Shown here: piece by piece, positions 1 through 11,418 of the stretch
How the letters are laid out: each line of letters starts with the position of its first letter
Numbering within the stretch: position 1 is the first letter of the stretch
Assembly: GCA_015680905.1 (NCBI GenBank)
Contig: CM027378.1
Location: 108,335,501 to 108,399,500, forward strand
Source of the DNA: Coptis chinensis
Lineage: Eukaryota; Streptophyta; Magnoliopsida; Ranunculales; Ranunculaceae
DNA: 64,000 nucleotides
Direction: 5' to 3'
Notes under the pieces: generated by a model
The model's database searches: none
The model's input: the letters and a program-made list of their open reading frames with translations, nothing else
Told to the model about the DNA's origin: nothing
Made by a program: the position numbers and the translations under genes

Positions 1-874
1 ATTATATAATGCTTATAAAAATATATATATAATATACAATTTTAGGCACTTATCATCTCTCTCTATGTTTTTACAGTCTCTCTCTCTCTCTTCCTTTTTT
101 TTAGTCTACTGGGGCGAAAAAAAAAATGAACCGGCTCAAATGGCTAACTCGCCCACATGTAAAAAAATTACAGTTTGTTAGAATCGATGGACAGCTCCAT
201 TGGCTAGCTCGCCCACATTGCTTTAAAGGAGCACATATATACAGATGATAGCTTGCTCAAAAAGTACAATTTAGTTAGATTTCTCAAACTCACTACATTT
301 TGTGGGTTACACACTCGGACACAAAAAATAAACTTTAACAACTATATTTGTGGTTTATTATCGTTACGTGTCTGTTAATCAAGTTGATCCCTACACAAAA
401 AACTGATCCCAACTTTTCCGTCAAAAAGAAAATAGTAATTATAATAGTATATGATTCACCAAAAATAGTAGTTATAATAGTGTATGATTTACCCAAAAAA
501 AATATTAATAGTGTTAGTAGTATGTAGCAACCCCCCTTGAGTGGCAATCCTGGATCCACCTTGCCAAAAGTAATTCTTGCATGTTTTTTTCCCATGTTGT
601 GAGATGTGAGGTTTGTTGATGTTGCTCGCATATTGGTCACCATGTGTGATTTACAAGTACAAGCAAATATGTCATGTGTTTTGCATATTGGTCACCATGT
701 GTGATTTACAAGTACTAGCAAATATGTCATGTGTTTTGCTCGTGGAAGCATATGTGTAGCATTTATTCACCCCTCTCTGGGCCCATATAATTCCAAAAAG
801 TGAAGAATAATTAATGGGTAATTACTCATACTAAAACAACTTTTTAGTAAACTAGTTGTGTAAGTGTGGGTTAG
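1..874. other. AT-rich intergenic spacer
   Basis: No gene is visible here. The stretch is AT-rich with CT-rich and poly-purine runs, and its short ORFs lack recognisable protein character. A 55-bp tandem duplication lies inside and is listed separately. Confidence 0.6.
628..737. repeat. Two-copy 55-bp tandem duplication
   Basis: A unit beginning GCATATTGGTCACC occurs at 628-682 and again at 683-737, with about one base difference. It looks like a recent local tandem duplication. No function is evident. Confidence 0.85.
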
Positions 875-1358
875 TGTTCTAAAAAAACGATAGGCGGTAG
901 TCGGGCGGTGGGAGAGCGCCTAGCGCCTAGGCCTTCTAAACAGTGTCTAGACGGAATAGGCGCTAGGCAGTTTTTTTTCCTAATATATATAGTAATACAC
1001 ACATATACTACAAGAAATGAAGAAAATCATTTACCATAACTCAAAAAATAAACACAAACAAAGATACTTATTACAAAAATATGTAATACTTTAGGAATAT
1101 TGACTTAATATAAAAAACATATTCTTTGTTATAGTGTCATATAATTTACATTAGACTTAAGTCTTTTAAACTCATTCAAATCTTAAGTCTACACGGGCCT
1201 TTATTTTTCGACATTTAATTATTCAAAAAAAAAAAAACTTGACTGGACCGCCTAGACCCGCCTAGTCGGTCCACCAATTTTTTAAATGACTAGGGTCTAG
1301 GCGAGTCGGTTGGGCACCGCTTAGCGCCTAGAGATTGCCTAGACCGATTTTTAGAACA
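875..1358. mobile_element. Non-autonomous DNA element with inverted ends
   Basis: The ends carry inverted TGTTCTAAAAA / TTTTTAGAACA. Just inside each end are GC-rich arms full of GCCTAGCGCC / GGCGCTAGGC motifs, around an AT-rich core. There is no coding capacity. I could not find a convincing target-site duplication, so the superfamily is unassigned and the end points are approximate. Confidence 0.55.
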
Positions 1359-3189
1359 ATGGTGTAGAGTGAGTGTGGAGTGTGGACCGATGATTGTATA
1401 CGGCTTGAAAACTAGGAAAAATCCGATCCGAGATATGTTGGCCTGCTATGCGCCCGGCCCATGTTACTGTCCCCTGGGCGGGAGGATTCTATTACTACTG
1501 GGCGACAAGCCCGCAAATGAATATTACCGTAGAATCATAATCTTTTGCCAACTAGCCCTTGTCTTTGTACATTCATTTCTCTTTGGAAATGAGTATCTTA
1601 TTTATAGAACATTTTTGTTTATTGATCCTCGTACTGCACCAGCCGCACAGCTGCAGCCCCAATTAGTTTGGATTTGATTCTATAATTATCTCTTTCATTT
1701 GTTAATTGATTCAATATTCTACTGGGGAAAAAATGGCAATTTTTGTTTCTCTGCTTGAAAAAGTGCTTTTTTAAATAGTATGTACAACCATAACTATCAA
1801 GATTCTTATTACCAAAGTTCAACTTTGTCTTATCTTTGATTAGTCCAAGGCGGTAATGTATCTACTTTGTTTCTTGACAAACCAAACCACTCTGAAAAAC
1901 AGACGTGTCAGCCAAAGGAAGATGGCACATGGCACGACCAGAATGCATTGCAATTTCGTTATCTTTCAAGTCAAATCTATGAACTTAAAACTGCCAATTG
2001 TTCAATGTTTTTAAGCTAACTGTCAATGTTTCCATGGCAGGACCACTGTCCACTGAAGTATTGAACAAGGGAACTAGAAAACAGTTCCAATTTAGATAAA
2101 CTGCAGAAAATTAATTGTGATGTTATTTGATTATACTTTACTTGCTGAAGTTGTATACGCAAATCCTGCAACTAGCTATTAACTAACAAATTGGCAGTGT
2201 GTAATTCCATATTATTGGAAGAAAAATCAATTACTTATTCACTTCCAGAGGGATAAATCAATCACGAAAAGAAATTTTATTTTTTGAAATGACCAAGTTT
2301 CGGTTGGAAAGGAGTGTCACCAGATACATTCACGTAGTTTGCGTGTTTGGAAAATGTATGCATAGTTGATGTGCTCTTTTAAAGTTTTAAGTGGGATTGT
2401 GCCCATCTCAGATTCCTTGAGAAGCATATACAGAATAGTAGAATACTAGCAAGGAAAAATGTAAATGGGGCTTTTTAATTTTCTTTTTGATTGGATGAAC
2501 TCTTTCAAAGCATTTTTTATCTCCATCATCGTGGCATGTTATAAAGATCCATGCATCTGCATACAACCCAAATGTGAAAACGCACAGGCTAGCTTGCTAG
2601 GTTACGCTATTGAAAAGTATATAGAACAAATGCTGCAAAATATTACGATATTTATATAGATTTCAGAACTTGGATTAAACTGAGATATCTAAAGTTGATA
2701 TTTTATATGTCAAAATACTGACAATATTTACAATTCCACAAAGTTCACCCAGATGCCAAAAGAATAGTTAAAACCCATACTAAGTTATGCTTTACTTTTA
2801 AGAGGTTCTTCATAGATGTATTGACATCAGTCTTCTGCCGTCCTATAACACGCACCCCTGGTATGATTTCACAGCGCACCATACATCATTTTAACAAAGG
2901 ATTTTGACATTCCGAAAGTGATAGATAAACATCATTTGAACATTTTTCCAAGAGAGCAACTACACCACATTCTTTCAAGAGAGCGACTACATCATATGGT
3001 CCAGCACAAAAAAAACATCCGAAGTCGGTTGTGATTGGCTGGTAGAGAGAGAGAAAAGAGGAGAAAGAGAAAGTTTGACTCGTTATTTTATTTATACCAA
3101 CCAATCAGAGTCGAATTCAAACGTTTTTTTGTGTGCTGAAGCATGTTTTAGTTCTATACTTCTTGGAAGGTGGGTGTCTTGACTCCCGT
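1359..3189. other. Intergenic spacer
   Basis: No gene or structured element is supported. The short ORFs here have no recognisable domains. A GA-rich run lies near 3045-3075. Confidence 0.5.
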
Positions 3190-3656
3190 GTTCGTGACTC
3201 CGAACAAAACCTCAGAATTCCGCCCAATATTTTGGTTTTTCAAAAAACTGGAATTCGAATATAGAGTTGAAATATTAATTATTTCAAATCAATTGAAATT
3301 CGAATATGATAGGGGTTGAAATTTGATGAATTTCGGTTTTTGGATTTGTTGGAATTCCGAAATCCCGAACTATGCTTGACTCCGAGGCTAAAACAACCTT
3401 CATCATTTGAACATTTTTATAATAATATTTGTAGCATTTTGATGTGTTTATGTTTATATTCAGTGTTCGTAATTTCGAAAGAAATCTCAGAATTCTGCTC
3501 AATATTTTGGTTTTTTAAAAAACCAAAATTTCAAATATATAGTCAAAATATTAATTATTCTGAAATCAATCGAAATTCTGAATATGATAGGAGTTGAAAT
3601 TTGATGAATTTTGGTTTTTGTATTTGCCGGAATTCCAAGAATCCCCAACTATGCTT
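3190..3656. repeat. Diverged direct repeat upstream of LOG
   Basis: Two copies of a unit of about 190 bp lie at 3190-3377 and 3465-3656 in the same orientation, 87 bp apart. Shared landmarks, in order, are GTTCGT, CTCAGAATTC, CAATATTTTGG, TATTAATTATT, TTGAAATTTGATGAATTT and AACTATGCTT. The copies differ at many positions, so the duplication is not recent. It ends about 300 bp before the LOG start codon. Confidence 0.8.
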
Positions 3657-3824
3657 ATATTTGACCTCTTTGGAGAAAAAGGTGTACATGCTACAAAGTA
3701 GCTGCCACCTAAGCAAACATGGTCCACAGAGGATAAGAGTAAGAAAGTGTGTAACTTGGGAGAGTAAACCACTAAACTGCCCTTCCCTTCCCTTGGTTGG
3801 GTACGTAGGACACTAGGACACTTT

Positions 3825-3832
3825 TATAAATA
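3825..3832 (+). promoter_or_regulatory. Probable TATA box of LOG
   Basis: TATAAATA lies about 126 bp upstream of the LOG start codon, followed by a CT-rich leader. Position and sequence fit a plant core promoter. The transcription start itself is not visible. Confidence 0.5.
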
Positions 3833-3957
3833 CAGATTGTGGTCTCAACCTTTCACCGTACCACACTCTCCTCTCTCTTCTCTTCTATAACCTTCGTTAT
3901 TAAGCTAAGTTTGACGAAATATACGGAACTTTGTAGAAAATATTTACGAAGTGAAAA

Positions 3958-5392
3958 ATGAAGAGAGATGCAGGTGAGGAGGAAATAAAAAAGTCGAGGT
4001 TTAAGAATGTTTGTGTCTTTTGTGGAAGCAGCACGGGAAAAAGAGATTGCTATAGTTATGCTGCTGTTGAATTAGGAGAACTATTGGTATAAATTAAACC
4101 CGTCATATCATATACAAACTATTTTACGATTTTAACTTATCTGTTTGTTGGATATATATTTTTTTTAAGTTCTTATATTTTTCTATTTTGTTTGAAGGTT
4201 GCAAAGAAGTTGAATCTTGTTTATGGTGGTGGTAGTGTAGGATTGATGGGTTTGGTTTCTCAGGCTGTTCATAGCGGTGGCGGTCATGTTCTTGGGTATA
4301 TATCTAGCTATAGCTAGCTTCTCATTTGGATTTTAACTGCTTGATCGAACTATATATATAAATCTTTTTCTGTTTGCCGTTGTGTATTAGGATCATTCCT
4401 AGGACTCTAATGAGGAAGGAGGTACGTAGGTTTTTGCAGTGCATATCTGATTGAAAGATTCAACTTGATTGGTTGGTTTTATACTAACAAAGCAGGTATA
4501 TACATGGTGGTTAGATTACTGGAGAAACTATTGGAGAAGTAAGGCCTGTAGCAGATATGCACCAGAGAAAAGCAGAAATGGCGCGACATTCTGAGTGTTT
4601 TATAGCGTTACCAGGTCCCTCGTCTCCTCCAATAGTTTGAAAATTAACCTTCCTGATAATGATAATGTACTTAATTACAGGCGGCCCCTCAATTACCCTT
4701 TAGCAAAAAAAAAAAAAAAAAAAAAAAAAACAACAACACAACAACAAACGGCCCCTTTGGTATACATTGTGTAGTATATACCTTTCTCTAAGAGCTTCAG
4801 CTTTAGAAGTACGTATATATGATGGTAATAACACAAGTCATTTTTTTGTAAGAGTAGTTCTTAATGTTTATTTTGCATTTCAGGTGGATATGGAACTTTA
4901 GAAGAGTTGTTGGAAGTAGTCACTTGGGCTCAGCTTGGTATCCATGATAAACCAGTATGCAATCGCCGACCATACCTCAGCTCTTCTGTACAGTGAGCCA
5001 AGTATACGTAAGCTTATTAGTTGGTTAAAAATCTGCAGGTGGGATTGCTCAATGTTGATGGATACTATAACAACTTTCTCAATTTCATAGACAAAGCAGT
5101 GGATGATGGCTTCATATTGCCTTCTCAACGTCAGATAATTGTGTCTGCTGAAAATGCCAAAGAACTCATGCAAAAGCTTGAGGTAATAACTACTTGTTTG
5201 GTATCATATGAGAATTAATTAGCTTATGAAGCATGCACATGCTAACTGTGTATAGTCTCTATTTGTCTCTCATACTAATGGTGTTTTCTTTAAAAAAATT
5301 GGTAGGATTATGTGCCTCTGCACAATGGAGTCGTCACTAAGGCAAGGTGGGAAATTGAAAAGGAGAAGGGCGTCATTGAAGCTGCACTATAA
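3958..5392 (+). CDS. LOG: LONELY GUY-type cytokinin riboside 5'-monophosphate phosphoribohydrolase
   Basis: The family removes ribose 5-phosphate from cytokinin nucleotides in the cytosol, releasing active free-base cytokinin in one step. I read seven exons: 3958-4086, 4198-4295, 4391-4421, 4515-4614, 4884-4954, 5039-5182 and 5306-5392. All introns are GT-AG and phases match, giving 219 residues, normal for [11 protein letters not shown] opens the Rossmann fold, GGGSVGLMG follows, and the signature PGGYGTLEE falls at residues 119-127 after [13 protein letters not shown]. The start is the only in-frame ATG before the conserved core. The N-terminus (residues 1-14) is charged and has no targeting signal. 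Intron 4 carries a small LINE-tail insertion. Paralogue number within the LOG family cannot be assigned from sequence alone. Confidence 0.95.
4690..4748 (+). mobile_element. Extremely truncated LINE tail inside LOG intron 4
   Basis: A short 3'-end sequence CAATTACCCTTTAGC is followed by a long poly(A) and a CAACAA-rich end. The 8-bp direct repeat CGGCCCCT flanks it at 4682-4689 and 4749-4756. This is the mark of target-primed reverse transcription that copied only the 3' end. Nearly the same tail (CAATTACCTTTTAGC then A-run) ends the minus-strand LINE fragment at 5635-6055. Confidence 0.75.
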
Positions 5393-5634
5393 TGTAAAAC
5401 ACAGTTAGAAAGGATTATAGCACTAACTAGATTTTGGACCAGGGCATATGCCCCAAACTCTATTAGATATTATGCGTGCTGAAAAAGACTTTACAAATTC
5501 TCTCTATGAGCAGTCACTCACGCACTTACCCATAGAGGGATCGAATTGAGATGACCTCTTAAACTCTAACTTGTATAATAGTAAACTCTAGCTTGTATAT
5601 GTAATGATGGTTTATTAGATTTTCAGTGATTTAG
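5393..5634. other. LOG 3' flank
   Basis: AT-rich sequence following the LOG stop codon, presumably 3'UTR and terminator. No clear AATAAA signal could be assigned. Confidence 0.4.
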
Positions 5635-6055
5635 CTTTTTTTTTTTTTTTTTTTTTTTGCTAAAAGGTAATTGTGTATATAGCAAAAAGAAAAATATACA
5701 GTTATATCAGGTGAGAGACTCTTATAGCCCCTCCAACATTACAACGATTTAAGCAATAAATCTATAGTAGGTGAAGTGTTGGTTCTCCATACTATGTAGG
5801 AAATCTGGTCTGTGAGGCCACCATTGTTGCTGCCCATTCGCTAAAGTTGCTCCTCATTTGGCACATTTATCTGCTCCGAAATTCACTTCTCTCCATGTAT
5901 GATGTTTGCTTTGGTCTTGAGTCTATTCTATTATGCTTTGCATCTCCAATGTACTTTGCTTGTCTGGAAGGCTTGAATTGCAGCTTTCGAGTCTGATTCT
6001 ACCACAATTCGATCCCACCCCAACTCAATAGCCTTCTTAACACCTTCAACTCTAG
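5635..6055 (-). mobile_element. 5'-truncated LINE with RNase H remnant
   Basis: On the minus strand this segment encodes a piece of a plant LINE-type RNase H domain (VKKAIELGWDRIVVESDSK) soon broken by stops. It runs on to a 3' end CCTTTTAGC and a poly(A) tail, seen as poly-T at 5636-5658 on the plus strand. A perfect 9-bp direct repeat GTGATTTAG flanks it at 5626-5634 and 6056-6064. Insertion length is 421 bp. Inactive. Confidence 0.8.
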
Positions 6056-6064
6056 GTGATTTAG

Positions 6065-6681
6065 TAATCTTCAATTCCCGGTTTAATAATAACAAATCAC
6101 TAAAAGTTGCTTGTATCATACACCACAACGTAACCTATAAACTTTTAATTAATCAACTCAATATTGGAGATGAGAATAGGTTAAGGCATGAGTTCTTTAA
6201 ACAGATGTGCTCTACTAATAAAACTTTAAGGGTCTAACTTTTGAGATTAATACATGGAGGAGGAATATTATACCAATAATTATTGTTCGATGCATCATTT
6301 TAAGCTATATATATAACACTGCTGAAAATAAGTACATTTAAGATTTTGACTTGTTTTGGTCCAAAGCTAATATATGAACCATTAAAGCACGCACTTGAGG
6401 TGTTTTATGGAAGTAGCAATTAGCAGGTCGATAAGTAGAGTTATTATATTAAGTTGACATTGATACACCTGAAACTTCACAACATCATATCCCACTAAGT
6501 TTAATTTTGATCGATCAATAGCATGTAGCACAATAACATCATCTTTCGTGGTTCATATCTTCACAAAAAAATCTTAAAAAACTTAATGTTGTGTTTCCTA
6601 GAGTGGATCATCCCATTTATTGTAGCTACTTCCATACGTGTTTTAGTAAATGACCGTAATACATTAATCCATTGATATATA
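6065..6681. other. Intergenic spacer
   Basis: AT-rich, with no gene or repeat recognised. Confidence 0.5.
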
Positions 6682-6948
6682 TGGGTTTTTTTAATTTTGG
6701 TCATACGCATAGTTGGTTTATTAAACTTTGATCCAGAAAAGCTTGAATATTAGACTTTAGTCCTAGTTCTATTTGTTCACCGTTAGTTAACTCAGTTGAC
6801 TAACAGTCAACGCGGTCAATCTGCTTACATACGACTGAGTTGACTAACGGTAAACAAACAGAACTAGGACTAAAGCCTAATATTCAAGCTTTTCTTGACC
6901 AAAGTCTAATAAACCAACTATGCGTAGGACCAAAGTCTAAAAATGCCC
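6682..6948. mobile_element. Near-perfect palindrome (foldback/MITE)
   Basis: The left arm (from TTTTGGTCATACGCATAGTT) is matched in reverse complement by the right arm (ending AACTATGCGTAGGACCAAAG). Arms of about 110-120 bp with few mismatches surround a short loop near 6815. The arm tips near the loop carry CCGTTAGT and GTTGACTAAC. There is no coding capacity. A transcript would form a long hairpin. Confidence 0.8.
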
Positions 6949-7630
6949 AATATATATCTCTTATGCATGTTCATCAAGGTTGTCAAAGCAACATTTATAT
7001 TATATGAATATGAAGTTCCTTTTCATATTAAAGTTGGTCCTTGAAAGAATCAAAATAGTGCGCGATATGAGCCTCATATGATTTAGATGAATACACACAT
7101 TACTTTGAGCTTTTACCACAACTTAATTAAGAGTACAAAAAAAGTTAAATGCTAGCTTTTACAAACTGCACTAACATAAAACTGAACATATATGACCTTA
7201 CAAATAGTATAAAGATAAAGAGATGAATATGGCCTTACAATTTTTTTGGTTGTTTGAAATTAAATCTACGTATATTGCTCCTAATTTCGTTATCATTAAT
7301 TCCTAAGTAATTAATTCATGAGTTGTCCATAATAATTCTCGTATTAGAGATCTTATAAATATTTTCCTTCCTAATATATAGCACTCCATTGAAATTTTGG
7401 AGTAAATACACTTATTAGTTTCCTAATTTTTTGTTCCTTAAATTAGAGAAGATAGATTACACATAATTGAAACGAGACTTTTAAACAAAAACTATTTTGA
7501 TCTTCATAACTTCGCTAAAAATTCTGTTACAAATCACTTATTCTGTAGCGAATTTTTTTATCTGGTAAAATATATATGAAGTTGAAATATACTCAAACTC
7601 TTCAAAAAAAATCCCACCTGGCATTGTAGG
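6949..7630. other. Intergenic spacer
   Basis: AT-rich with no recognisable gene. Confidence 0.5.
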
Positions 7631-7633
7631 TTA

Positions 7634-8117
7634 GGGCATCTCCAATGGAGGGTGTAAACCATATAGAGTGTAAAATTTACACTCCAAATATCAAAAAACT
7701 CTTCCCAATGTGGGTGGTATACAGTAGATAATAGAGTATTAGTTGATAGAGGAGGTGGGAAATTCCCCATCTCGCTATCAGTTGATAAATAGCTCAGGCG
7801 ACGTACACTTTAACCAATGTCCAAACAAAAAAAAATTTGAACGTCATTTTAAGTAACGTCCCTTTCTAATTCTAAAATAATTTTTTAACTTGGACGTCAC
7901 TTTAAGTGATGTCCCAGTTTAAATTAAAGAGAGACGTCATTTTAAGTGACATCTGAGTTTAAAATCTAATCTTTTTTTACATTTCTCCATTAAGGAAGTA
8001 TAGAGTGTGGATATTTATAGGCTATACAATAGTATACAATTAGAGGTGTAAAATCTTAATGGTACCTACGTGAAGCCTACGTGGAGGTGTAATTTTACAC
8101 CTCCATTGGAGATGCCC
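7634..8117. mobile_element. PIF/Harbinger (Tourist-like) MITE
   Basis: The element starts GGGCATCTCCAATGGAG and ends with the inverse, CTCCATTGGAGATGCCC. TTA target duplications flank it at 7631-7633 and 8118-8120. A 3-bp TTA/TAA duplication is characteristic of PIF/Harbinger. It is 484 bp with no coding. Inside are three spaced copies of an imperfect ACGTCA-TTTAAGT-ACGTC motif between about 7835 and 7955. Confidence 0.85.
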
Positions 8118-8326
8118 TTATTAAAAAAAAGGTTATATCTCATATTATAGTACAACCTAGGAGAGAGAAAAATCACTCTTAGAGGGTACTTTAGTATATA
8201 GATAGTAGTTGTATATTTAGGAGAATAAATGAAGAAAAAAGTTTTATCTAAATGGCCTAAAGACCAAAGATGATGGGAAATTGAATATATTTTGCTTGCA
8301 TGTGGGTTGGGTCACTCACTCACTTG

Positions 8327-10242
8327 CAGTGGCGGAGCCACGTACAGGCCAGGTAGGGCGCAGGCCCCCCCCTGAACTCATAAAAAAAAGGTTTAGTACT
8401 ACACTCTACACAATAGGCCCACAATGAAACAATCCACACAATTGGACAAAGAAAAAACTAATTGTTTAGGCAAATTTGGCCCACTACCGGTATACCCCAC
8501 ATATTTCTGGTTTCTTCACTCAACCAAAAATCAAAACAACTCAACGTCTTACACTCACCTTCTCAACTTTAACTCATCAACTCTCCAAAACTACCCATTG
8601 ACCATTGATACAGGCGTACTGCGTACATGATACATCACCTAATCAGTTAAAACCATGAATCATCCAAGGTTAGACATTTTAATACATTCAAATCCTCAAT
8701 TTCTCTATGTAAAATTAAATTTAATTCCTAATTTATCATTTTTTGAAACTCAACTAGAGAATATGTTTTTATTTTATTTGTTTTTATTATTGATTATGTT
8801 TTGATAATGGGTTGTAACTTAATTTGTTTGGTAATTCAAATTTTTAGGGTTCTAAATTTTTAGTATAGTAGTATAAAAAAAATATTTGGATAGTCTTTAA
8901 TATGGAAGAAAAGTTCATAGCAAAGGGGACGATCACGACGTAATGCTGAAGATATGACAAATCTTCATTATTATTGTGTGGACTTATTCTACAAATGTAT
9001 AGATTGGTAGCTTCGTAAGTTAAATAGTCGGTTTGACAAAGTGAATACATAATTGCTTCTTATTTGTGTTGCTTGTTTGAATCCAAGTGATTCTTTCCTT
9101 GCTTTTGATAAGAAAAGTTTAATACGTCTTGCTGAATTTTATCCTAGTGATTTTTCACCTATTGATCTCATGACCCTTCAAGATCAGCTAGATAATTATA
9201 TTGTCGATGTGTGCTCCAACCATCTATTTTCACGGTTGAAAGGGATTAGTGAACTTGCTAAGAAGATGGTAGAGACGAAGAAAAATATTGTCCATCCACT
9301 AATGTGTTCTTGCTAATGACATTATCACTAATTCTGCCTGTTGCTACCGCCACTGTAGAGAGAGCATTTTCTGCTATGCACATGATAAATAATCAGTTAT
9401 GCAACCGAATGAGAGATGAATGGTTGAATGATTGTTTGGTTACATACATAGAACGAGACATATTTGATAGCATTGATGATGAAGCAATTGTTCAACACTT
9501 CCAAAAGATGGGTCATTCACATCGCCGAGGGCAATTGTGAATTGTTAGGTTAGTAAAGTTGAAAAACGTTATTATTTATTTATTTATTTTGCGTTTATAC
9601 TATTTATATACAATCAATATTCATTTTCGTGATCGTTTATTGGGTGATCATCTATATAATAAAATAAAAACAATGGTGTGGGGCCGTAGAGCCTCCATCT
9701 AGTGGTTGTTATTGTCTTTTTTTAGTAAAATAGAGCATACTGCATAAAGTAAAAAGTGTTTTGAGAGTTTGTGTTTTTTGGAGTTAAGTGTAATCTCATA
9801 ATGGTAAAATATGAGATCGTGCAAAAATCAACCAAAAGTCAACAATTTGCCTTACTTTATAAATTGTTAAAGGATTTAGAGCCATAAAAATTTAGGCCTC
9901 CAATTTTGATTTGGGTTTATAGATAATGGGTAATATGGGATGGCCAAAAGTCAACAATTGTGCCTGGACTTATAAATTGTTGTTGTTTTTCCAATTGATT
10001 TGGGTTTATAGATAATATTTTTGATTTGGGTTTATAAAATGGGTAATTGGGATGGCGCTTGTGCGGACTTATAAATTGAGTTGTTTATTTGGTCGGAATA
10101 TTTTGTGTAAAATGTAGGCGCCGAGGTCTGAGTTGTCGGGATAGTGTCGAGCGTCGAGGTCTACCACCGCATACCCTAGTTTCTAATACAAAGTATTGAT
10201 TATATAAGTTGTTACTGGAAGAAATTCCTAGCTCCGCCACTG
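8327..10242 (+). mobile_element. Decayed hAT transposon
   Basis: The ends are inverted CAGTGGCGGAGC and GCTCCGCCACTG, typical of plant hAT elements. The 8-bp flanks CTCACTTG (8319-8326) and CTAACTTG (10243-10250) match at seven of eight positions, as expected for an aged hAT target duplication. Total length is 1,916 bp, shorter than an autonomous element. The middle holds a broken transposase C-terminus. The 3' part, about 9830-10080, has repeated GGGTTTATA / ACTTATAAATTG motifs. Confidence 0.88.
8930..9540 (+). pseudogene. hAT transposase C-terminal remnant (dimerisation domain)
   Basis: A continuous homology track reads NAEDMTNLHYYCVDLFYKC, then LNPSDSFLAFDKKSLIRLAE, then the hAT dimerisation core ILPVATATVERAFSAM and DEWLNDCLVTYIERDIFD. 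This matches the zf-MYM1/TTF-type hAT transposases of plants. It is broken by in-frame stops near 8999 and 9050 and a frameshift near 9310. The N-terminal zinc finger and most of the catalytic part are absent, so it cannot be active. It lies between the two hAT ends and is oriented with them. Confidence 0.85.
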
Positions 10243-10250
10243 CTAACTTG

Positions 10251-11418
10251 GGTGTTACCGTGTACACTCCGGCACTCCCAATATGTCTCACCAGGTAGAG
10301 ACTCTTTAGAGGGATATATGAGGTTAATTTTTTTGATAGGTGAAAATACGAGATTTTATATTTAGGTTTTAAGTTTGAAGAAAGCTGCATGTTGTTCAAA
10401 AACCACAACAACCCAAAATCGAAAGTGAGCCAAATGGGACGTTGGGGTCCATATCCACTGAATAGGTTTGCCCACTAAGTCACTAACGCACTAATCCATA
10501 ACAATTAGCTTACACACAGGCGCAACCACAAGACCCACCACCACCCAAGTATAGCATAGGTTTTTAGCTGCCGCATTTAAAAATGCCAGTAAACCGCCCG
10601 AGGCACTTGTGGAAAAATCACGTTCTTCATAAAGTAGCGCACTCTAATATGGTATTACATAATGTGATAAACTGAATACTTACTGTAAAATAGACACAGG
10701 GAAAACACGTGGCCATGAAGGTCAGAAATCATTTACAAGTAATCATCAAATGGGCTGGAGCTAGAGCAGGACACAAATGGGTGCATTGGTGACTTTCTAC
10801 TAAGACAATTGAAAAGAAAAAAGAAAAACACTTCTGAAGTTGTCAAGACTAAAGAAGAGCACGAGGAGTTCGGAAACTAGATGAGTTTGAAAAAATACAT
10901 AAGAAAGAAACTTCCATTAACAAATTTGGTCCCTTAAAACAACAAATCAATCAATTGGGGGACTTCTAATACACAGCATTGAAGTAAAACCAACAAGGAC
11001 AGAAGGAGGAGGACCCCATCTACATTCCTGATTATGTCAAACACACAAAAGTTGACAAAACAATAGAACAACATAATCAGGCAAGCATACCTCAATTTCT
11101 AAAAATTACACACAATATTTGAATGATCTCAGGGCACATCTACACATAATATTTATATCACGACCGAGTTGAATGTAATAACACAGCAGTTTCCCAACAT
11201 ATAATGTATCAAAACACATAGGTCAATGATTTCAAGAAAGAAGTATAAAGAATACAGAGAAACCAAATAAATCCGGTAAACCCCCAGAATTGAGCAAATG
11301 GGAGATGGATACCAAGATGAACAGCAACTCCCTCATCTTCTAACCCCATATGTGACAATAGTATCATGGCGAAATCTTCTCCAAGGATTTAGCAACCATT
11401 TTTTACGAGAGGCTCTAT
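10251..11418. other. Spacer and 3' side of the YKT6 gene
   Basis: No separate gene is supported. The part nearest 11418 probably holds the 3'UTR of the minus-strand YKT6 gene. The ORFs seen here have no recognisable domain. Confidence 0.5.

Noticed and set aside
1369..1677. 102-codon plus-strand ORF
   Set aside because: No recognisable motif or coding-like composition, and it begins at the edge of a transposon-like element.
10085..10411. 108-codon minus-strand ORF over the hAT 3' end
   Set aside because: It crosses the hAT terminus into flanking DNA and shows no domain.
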